From NCBI GenBank assembly GCA_016808115.1, contig JAEQBH010000287.1:2852001-2916000 (forward strand): a stretch of 64,000 nucleotides of DNA, given 5' to 3'. This stretch comes from Tetrastigma voinierianum. Its lineage: Eukaryota > Streptophyta > Magnoliopsida > Vitales > Vitaceae. Each line of letters opens with the position of its first letter. The stretch's first letter is position 1. Under the pieces are notes generated by a model, which saw only the letters and a program-made list of their open reading frames with translations, was not told where the DNA came from and did no database searches. This document shows positions 57,356 through 64,000 of the stretch, piece by piece. Made by a program: the position numbers and the translations under genes.

Positions 57356-58126
57356 CTACTTATTTAGAAAGTTCTCTTCAATTTCAGTCCCTTTTTTCTC
57401 TTCATCAGGCTTCCCTATTCTTGATAAGTGATCAGCTATCACATTATCACTACCCTTTTTGTACTTGATCTCTATGTCAAATTCTTGCAGTAATAACACC
57501 ATATGACGAGTCTTGGCATCCTTCTTTGCCATTAGGTATTTGATTGCTGCATTATTAGTGTGTATGATGACATAAGACCCCAATATATATGGCTTGAACT
57601 TCTCACAGGCAAAGACCATTCCTAGCATTTCCTTCTTTGTGGTTGAGTAGTTTTCTTTAGCCTCATTGAAGGTTTTGCTGGCATACCAAATATCTCTGAA
57701 AATATTTTTTGTCCTTTGCCCCAGTACTGCTCCCATTGCATAGTCACTAACATCACACATAACCTCAAAGTTCTTGCTCCAATTTGTTGTTGCCATAATG
57801 GGAGCTATGATCAATCTAGCTTTGATCCCTTCAAATGCAGACTTGCAAGCTTCATCAAATTTAAACTTTGCATCCTTCTCAAGCAGTCTGCATAATGGTC
57901 TTGCTATTTTGGAGAAATCTTTGATGAACCTCCTATAAAATCCTACATGCCCCAAAGAACTCCTGATTCCCTTCACTATAGTGGGTAGCATTAGAGTTCT
58001 AATCAAAGAGATTTTAGCTTGGTTTACTTCCAAGCCTACTACAGAGATTCTATGCCCCAAGACAATACCTTCAGTTACCATAAAGTGGCATTCTCCGAGT
58101 TTAGGGCCAAGTTCTTTTCCTCGCAC
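57356..58126 (-). pseudogene. RT C-terminus and RNase H of element F
   Basis: The frame opens with VTEGIVLGHRISVVGLEVNQ and VGFYRRFIKDFSKIARPL, the connection after RT. It continues with RNase H: FEVMCDVSDYAMGAVLGQR, YSTTKKEMLGMVFACEKF, then VIIHTNNAAIKYLMAKKDAK and DNVIADHLSRIG. The family's usual aspartate in the T-D-H motif is replaced (HTNN), so catalysis would be impaired. This is the longest uninterrupted frame in the window (256 codons). RNase H removes template RNA during reverse transcription. Confidence 0.82.
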
Positions 58127-58814
58127 CTCTGAACTACAATAGCTAGATTCTCCAAGAAGTTTTCAAAACTTGACCCATACACAGAGAAATCATCCATAAA
58201 TATTTCCATAACTTATTCTACTAAATCTGAGAAGATCGACATCATACATATTTGAAAAGTGGTAGGAGAATTGCACAGTCAAAATGGCATCCTTCTTAAA
58301 GCAAAGGTGCCATAGGGGCATGCGAATGTAGTCTTCTCTTGGTTCTTTGGGGCTATGGCTATCTGATTGTATCCTAAATAGCCATCCAAAAAACATTAGT
58401 GAGAATGTCCAACATTTGGTCAATGAATGGTAAAGGATAGTGATCCTTCCTTGCGGCCGTATTCAACTTCCTATAGTCTATACAGACTCTCCATCTTGTC
58501 ACTGTTCTTGTGGGTATCAGCTCATTCTTCTCATTTCTGATCACTGTGAATGCACCCTTCTTGGGAACCACATGAACTGGGCTCATCCAAGGGTTGTCTA
58601 ATATTGCATATATGAATCCATCATTCAACCATTTGAGGACATCCTTTTTCACCACTTCTTTCATCATTGGATTTAATCTCCTCTCATATTCAATATAAGT
58701 CCTTGCATTTTCCTCTATGAGGATTTTATTCATACATCTAGATGGGCTGATCCCTTTCGGATCTTCTGATGACCAAGCAATAGCCTCCTTATGCTTTCTG
58801 AGAATTTCCACCAC
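58100..58814 (-). pseudogene. Reverse transcriptase of element F
   Basis: The minus-strand order is LRKHKEAIAWSSEDPKGISP, VKKDVLKWLNDGFIYAILD, WMSPVHVVPKKGAFTVI, RWRVCIDYRKLNTAARKDHY and PLPFIDQMLD. After a frameshift MEIFMDDFSVYGSSFENF carries the catalytic FMDD at 58189-58200, the Athila form of YxDD. Then LAIVVQRCEEKNLALN. At least two frameshifts separate these blocks. Confidence 0.82.
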
Positions 58815-59189
58815 CTTCTACTCTTTCTGTTCAGTCAAATCTGCTGCTATTATCACGGGCTTGGATTTTTCCTCACCCAAAAATACATACTTCAGATGCT
58901 TAGGCAACTCTTTTAAAATAAGCCCCTCATAGCTCTTTTCTGCTTCATGTACCTTCTTTTCACTACTCATATCATCTTCACTTCTTTCATTTAAACTCAA
59001 AGAAATTTCTATCAATTCCTCACTTGCAGTCAGATTTTCCCATTCCATGTTTTCTTTGTACAGTGAGTTCAACATGCATTCTTCAAGTATATGTAGGTTC
59101 ATATACTTATCATCCTACTTTTTACTGACATGAATCACATTCTCAATCCTCATGCACTAAGCTTTCTCATAGTCATGCTGCTTCAAACT

Positions 59190-59449
59190 CTAATTCAAGT
59201 TGAAGTGGACTTCTTCTATGCCAACTCTTAGAGTGAGCTCTCCCTTCTTGACATTTATCAAGACAACTCCTATGGCTAGGAATGGTCTACCAAGCAATAA
59301 TGGCACTTGTTTGTCTTCTTCTATATCTATTACCATAAAGTCCACTAGGAAAATAAACTTTCCAACCTTTACTAGTACATCTTCTAGAATGCCTTCTGGT
59401 TGAGTCATTGATCTGTCTGCCATTTGTAAACCCATTATAGTGGGAAGTA
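59190..59449 (-). pseudogene. Protease C-terminal part of element F
   Basis: GLQMADRSMTQPEGILEDVL, VKVGKFIFLVDFMVIDIEED and QVPLLLGRPFLAIGVVLINV are the C-terminal protease motifs (ADRS, LGRPFLA). The N-terminal half lies beyond solo LTR M. The segment from 59189 to 58815 continues as a charged linker to RT. Confidence 0.78.
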
Positions 59450-61903
59450 TGTAACACCCAGGAATTTGTATAGGTATAAATTAGGGAAAATAATAATGAC
59501 AGAAATTTTTATAGGCATAAATTAGGAAAATAATAATGATAATTCAATTAGCTAATTAATTAATTAATTTAATGGAAGAGGGGTTAAAATGTAATTTTCC
59601 TAATAGATAAATTTGTGGTATAAATTGGAATAAGAAAAGAAAATCATTTCTATTCATCTTTGAATTTCTTTCTGGCTAGTAGAATTCCAGTGGACGTATA
59701 GCTTTCGGATCTAGGGTTTGAAGAACAAATTTCTCTAGATAAATTCTACCTTATTTTATTTTTCTAGATTTCTTTTATGTAGATTCTTTAATTTTCTTTT
59801 AGTGTATATCAACCCTGAAGAAGTCAGATTTAGATTACACTTTCGTTCTTTAGAAATAAAATAAAATAAGGATTGGTGGTGTCATACTAAATTACTTTGA
59901 GTATGAGAATGAAAAAGTATTTAAGGATAACTTTTGAAAGAAAATAATAATAAACAAATAAGATAAATTTGAAAAGACTAAATTTTGTATAAATATATGT
60001 ATTTGATAAGTATTTAAAGATATATGTATTTTATAAGAAATATTTTATTAAGGATTGAGAATTTATAAGGAATATGATTAGAATAATTATTTAGCAATTA
60101 TAGGAAATAAGATCCGTTAATAATACTTGTTGTCAAGTATGATAATTGTTAGGTAAAAAGGCTAGATGAGTATTGTGTAATAATATAATTTGTAAAATAT
60201 TATTAATATTATTTCTTTTTAGTAAAAGATTTAGTTTTCTTTTTAGTAAAAGATTTAGTTCAGATTAAGAGCATAAAAATAAATAAATTATTAAAATAAG
60301 TCCAAATGCACATGAAGATATAAAATTGAAAACAACCTAATTCAAATAGTTATCATTTGAATGGGCTTGTCAATATGTTTTGAGGTGAACAAAAATCATG
60401 TTGATAGAATAAACTTTATAAATCACAAATTTTATAAAATATTTAGGAAAACCCATTAACTTTATTATTATGGATTAAAATTAAAATAATATCATTGTTA
60501 AGAATATCAAATTAAGAAAGTTTTAAGAATAAATAAGTAATGATGATAGTTTCTTCCTTATTATTTTAGGATAAATATTTTATTGAGGTGAAATTCTTTC
60601 CTGGATTAAATTTTCAGCTTTTTGAAAGTACTCATTTGAGGTAAAGGATATTAATGCAGATCTTTAAAAAGAAAATTGTTTGTTTTTACTTCATTTAAGG
60701 ATGAAAATTGTTTTAACTGAATTATATATAATATTGGTTTATGAAAAGTTTTACTTGTTTTATTTATTTGATTATCCATGGATCAAAAAAGTAGTTTTAA
60801 ATGATTGACTTTTGAGATTTGTTTTGTTTAATAAAGAAAATGTGGAGATATGATGTTTTGTAATTTGAACTTTTGAATGAAATATTTGACTTTGGTTAGT
60901 TCGGCCCTGTCAACGGGAATAATAGTTGACACTATTCGACCCTTGTCAACGGGAATAATAGTTGACCTTTACATTCCTTGGTGGCGAATGTAATTGATTT
61001 GAACCCCAGCCTCTAGGGGTTTCGGTTAGAGGTTACTAGTACTAGTAGTGTTTGGTTCCGTCCACCTTAAAGGGAACAATTTGCGACTAGTCACCCATTT
61101 GAAAGTCCCACATGGCTGGGCGTCATTTGATATTTGATGACCAGAGAAAAATATATTTGAAATGTATTTGATTTTGGACTTGATATGAAAGTGTTTGAAT
61201 CGAAATTTGATATGAAATTGTTTGGATCACATTTGATATGAAACTGATTTGAATTGGATGTGGGAGTGTTTTGAAGTAAATTTTGTTAATGTTCCAACTT
61301 ATTTTTGAATCTAAAGTTTGATGAAAAACGTCTCCTATTTGTTATACGATTGAAAACTTTTTGATCCATGAAAATGTATTAGTATTTCTTATTGAGCTTT
61401 AAGGTCTACCCATTCAAGCAAGATATATTTTCATGTACTTTTAGTTTCCATGCAGAGTGATACTTAGGTTAGGGGTCTATCATTAGGATTTGATTAAACT
61501 TTTTATGTTTGATCATGTTGAACTAATAAGTTCATGTTTATGGGAAATGTTGGGTTTTGAAAGTTAATTGAGAAAGTCACTTGGATGATAACATTCATTT
61601 TTATATTAGTACAAAGTTGGATTTGAGAGATCCCAAATATTGTTATATTCTGAACAGCTTCATATGACATGCATAATTGAGTTTTGGATATTTAGAAGTA
61701 ATTTTTGTCGGCATGAAATTTTGAATTTGGAGAATTGATGAATTTAGAAAGTTGCGCATTTACTTTGAACAGGTGTTTGGTAATTGGACAAAAATCCAAT
61801 TACAAGGAAGGTTAGTGTCATTTCACACTTAAAACCTTCAAGCTGAAGGCTTAAGGGTGTGAATTGACAGTCATGCCCCTAGATTAGGTTTCGGGGCGTG
61901 ACA
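59450..61903 (+). mobile_element. Solo LTR M (chromovirus type) in F protease, with target duplication AAGTA
   Basis: It starts TGTAACACCCAGGAATTTG and ends GGGGCGTGACA. AAGTA is present at 59445-59449 and 61904-61908. No internal coding motif is found. Its ends are also short inverted repeats (TGTAACACCC against TGTCACGCCC). It contains a leader at about 59640-59780 and a tandem pair GTCAACGGGAATAATAGTTG at about 60910-60970. All this fits a single LTR left by recombination. Confidence 0.82.
60905..60975. repeat. Tandem pair in LTR M
   Basis: TGTCAACGGGAATAATAGTT occurs twice, about 37 bp apart. Confidence 0.9.
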
Positions 61904-62700
61904 AAGTAACTCCCCCAAACTTAGCCTTTTGACTACTACTGATAAGGACATCAGATTTATGCTAGCTCCAGAATCACACAATGCCTTCCCAAATTCATGT
62001 TCTCCAATTGTGCATGGTATAGTGAAACTGCCTAGATCTTGCATTTTCTTAATAATAGAACTATAGTTTGTAGATAAACTCACCACCCCTCCTTTATCTA
62101 ACTTCCTCTTCTTCCTGATTATATATTTCATGAATTTTGCGTAATGTGGCATTTGAGCTAATGCATCAGCAAAATGAATGTTGATCTCCAACTTCTTGAA
62201 CACATTTAAGAACTCGCATACCGACCATTCCCGCCTTTGACTGGTCAGCCTTCGAGGGAATGGGATCGAGGCCGATAAGCTCACTCCTCCTTCTTTGCAC
62301 TCGCCTCTTCGCTTGTTTACAGTCAGACTGCTTTCAATTGTTGATTCTCATCTGATAAATCATTTATGCTTTGTTATTTCTCATTGCTTGTTGAATTATG
62401 ATCTTTACTTTCAGCTGCAGCATCAGTATGATTTTTCTCAACTTCCTTTCTGCCCTGTTGTTCTTTGCCACTCCTCAATGTGATGACCATGCAGTCCTTG
62501 GGATTCTTCTTGATAACACTAGGGAAAGAATCCCTAGACTGATTCTGCATGTTAAGGGCTAGCTGCCCTACTTGAGTTTCCAAGTTTTTCAAGGAGTCAT
62601 TGGTATTAACCTAAGCACATTTGTGTTTGTTTGAAAAACTGCAAGTTCATCAAACTTCTGCTCCTGTAGGTTCAGTATTCTTTTATTCTCAGCCATATAA
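61904..62700 (-). pseudogene. gag-pro: gag C-terminus and protease N-terminus of element F
   Basis: From 62700 leftwards: AENKRILNLQEQKFDELAVF, NDSLKNLETQVGQLALNMQN and VITLRSGKEQ. Then, at 62284-61910, IPFPRRLTSQRREWSV, LNVFKKLEINIHFADALAQM and PHYAKFMKYIIRKKRKLDKG. GSFTIPCTIGEHEFGKALCD leads to SGASINLMSLSVVVKRLSLG. The DSGAS active site is at about 61966-61980. This is the Athila gag-to-protease transition. Frame changes are present. The left end meets solo LTR M and the right end LTR L. Confidence 0.8.
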
Positions 62701-64000
62701 TGTCACGCCCAGAGGCGCGAGAGACTGGACTAAGACTCTTTACCTGCCTTTTTTTTTTTTTTTTTCAAAGCTGAACTTGTACCTATGGGTATACAAACAA
62801 TTTCTGTAATAACAAAAATCATTTACATATACAAAAGAACTACCACCGGAGTGGTGTCCATCAAAATCTATACACATATGTTGAGTCCCATTTACATATA
62901 CAAAAACTGTACTTTTACATTTACAAATCAGAGCACGGAACATACTGTGATGAACCCCTACTAGTGTGCTGGCCCAACTGTATGCTGAAGATCGCGGGCA
63001 TCCTCCTCTGTACCTACGCGGATTTAAAAACCCATGCTAAGCTTTAAGCTTAATGGGAAACATATCTTATAACTTATACTGGTACACATGCATTTATACT
63101 GAATCACAATAAACATATAACAGATATCGACCTTCATGAATTCATATAACAAATTTATGCTTGTTCAAATCTCTCGTATATGGTACTGAACTTATACTTA
63201 TAGCAAACTTATACTTACTCGGATCTTACACTTATGGTAGACTTATTCTTATTCCGATCTCCCGTATGACACATATTTATACTTATCTCCCGTAGGACAC
63301 ATACTGATACAAATTCCTCGTATGTGGTACTAAGCTTATACATATACTTATACTTGTCTCCCGTAAGACACATACTTATGCTTATCTCCTTAGGACACAT
63401 ACTTATACTTCTGTCAGACTAATACTTATCCAAATCTCTCGTAGGAGTTACAAAGCTTAGACCTTTACTGAGGTACCCGTAGGTACTACAGAACTTATAC
63501 TTGTACTTCGTATCTTATACTTGTACTACGGAGCATATCCTTGTTTTATGGATCTTATACTTATATTACAGAGATTATTCTTATATTTCGGATCTTATTC
63601 TTGTATTTCGGATCTTATACTTATATTACGGAGCTTATTCTTGTATTTCTTATCTTATACTTATATTACGGAGCATATACTTGTCTTACGGATCTTATAC
63701 TTGTATTACTTATATATATCAAGTTCCATTTTAACTTTATACTTTTATTACGGAGTTTATTCTTGTATTTCGGATCTTATTCTTGTATTACGGAGCTTAT
63801 GCTTGTATTTCCGATCTTATACTTGTATTACTTGAGCATATACTTGTCTTTACGGAACTTCTAAACTTGTAATACAAGAGTTATTGGCCCTTGTATTTCT
63901 GATCTTATACTTGTATTACTGAGTATACTTGTTCCATCGATCTTATACTTGTGGCTGCGTAGCATATACTTGTACAAAAGTACCCGTAGGTACTACACAG
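62701..64000 (-). mobile_element. LTR L (chromovirus type) inserted in F gag, runs off the window
   Basis: It begins TGTCACGCCCAGAGGC directly inside F gag, preceded by TATAA as candidate target bases. The palindrome-like CTAAGCTTTAAGCTTAA (63037) and then tandem repeats lie in the reverse order to K, H and J. This indicates that 62701 is the LTR 3' end and the element is in minus orientation. The partner end is outside the window. Confidence 0.55.
63180..63965. repeat. Tandem-repeat block in LTR L
   Basis: At 63180-63480 ACTTATCTCC.GTA.GACACAT units recur. From 63485 a unit of about 20 bp, CTTATACTTGTATTACGGA with alternating GGAGC and GGATC ends, recurs to about 63965, forming roughly 40-bp higher-order pairs. 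Tyrosine/leucine-rich open frames in three frames are products of the repeat. Confidence 0.9.

Larger units (their letters stand above)
21728..62700 (-). mobile_element. Athila-like Ty3/gypsy element F, split by nested insertions
   Basis: Reading leftward from 62700 gives gag, protease, reverse transcriptase, RNase H, integrase, a motif array with internal TATA box, env-like ORF, polypurine tract and 3' LTR (21728-24391). Gene order and protein motifs are those of the Athila clade. Three insertions break it: solo LTR M in protease (59450-61903), an F-family solo LTR in integrase (30099-57081) and LTR L at the right edge (62701). Removing them restores continuous similarity at each junction, with duplicated target bases at the first two. 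Frameshifts and stops leave every ORF dead. The 5' LTR is beyond the window. Confidence 0.8.

Noticed and set aside
63501..63864. Three overlapping tyrosine-rich ORFs of 77-107 codons
   Set aside because: All three frames of a tandem repeat stay open; there is no domain.

Overview
The window is repeat-derived plant nuclear DNA. I find no bacterial-type operons, no convincing host gene and no rRNA or tRNA gene. Almost everything is LTR retrotransposon: Ty3/gypsy elements of the Tat, Athila and Del/Tekay chromovirus types, plus one long-TIR DNA element. All coding regions are decayed by stops and frameshifts. The long spliced-leader-like LTRs, Athila env-like ORFs and PF04195 ORFs point to an angiosperm, probably a eudicot. 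I cannot name the species.

Region by region. 1-3220: 3' part of Tat-type element A (+), with an antisense PF04195-like ORF, a G-rich polypurine tract and the 3' LTR. 3221-4292: AT-rich, with one weak MITE candidate. 4293-11732: Tat-type element B (-), bounded by the duplication AGAAC. It keeps gag, a tandem-repeat block and a PF04195 ORF on the opposite strand, but no visible pol. 12640-17822: two LTRs of one family in inverted orientation around a gag fragment (C). 17823-19769: low-complexity DNA. 19770-21368: DNA element with long terminal inverted repeats. 21728-62700: a large Athila-like element F (-), whose gag, protease, RT, RNase H, integrase, env-like ORF and 3' LTR lie in order but are split by insertions.

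Insertions into F are nested. A solo LTR of F's own family (30099-57081, duplication AGAAT) splits the integrase. Inside it lies solo LTR K (30805-55937). Inside K lies chromovirus H (32012-54415, duplication TTTGT). H's 5' LTR holds LTR J (from 33022), and J holds the complete Athila-like element I (about 34629-43735). A separate solo LTR N (48000-49551, duplication CTTGG) splits H's integrase. Solo LTR M (59450-61903, duplication AAGTA) splits F's protease, and LTR L (from 62701) cuts F's gag at the right edge.

The most interesting signal is shared by F and I, two Athila families with unlike sequences. Each carries an array of its own palindromic motif: TGTCGCGACA in F, and a core like CGAAATTTCG in I. 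In each, the array lies upstream of the LTR TATA box and again upstream of a second, internal TATA box about 110-120 bp before the env-like ORF. This looks like a duplicated enhancer feeding two promoters, one for genomic RNA and one for the env-like gene. A second unusual signal is that true LTR ends, fixed by target duplications, lie beyond primer-binding-site-like sequences in F and H.
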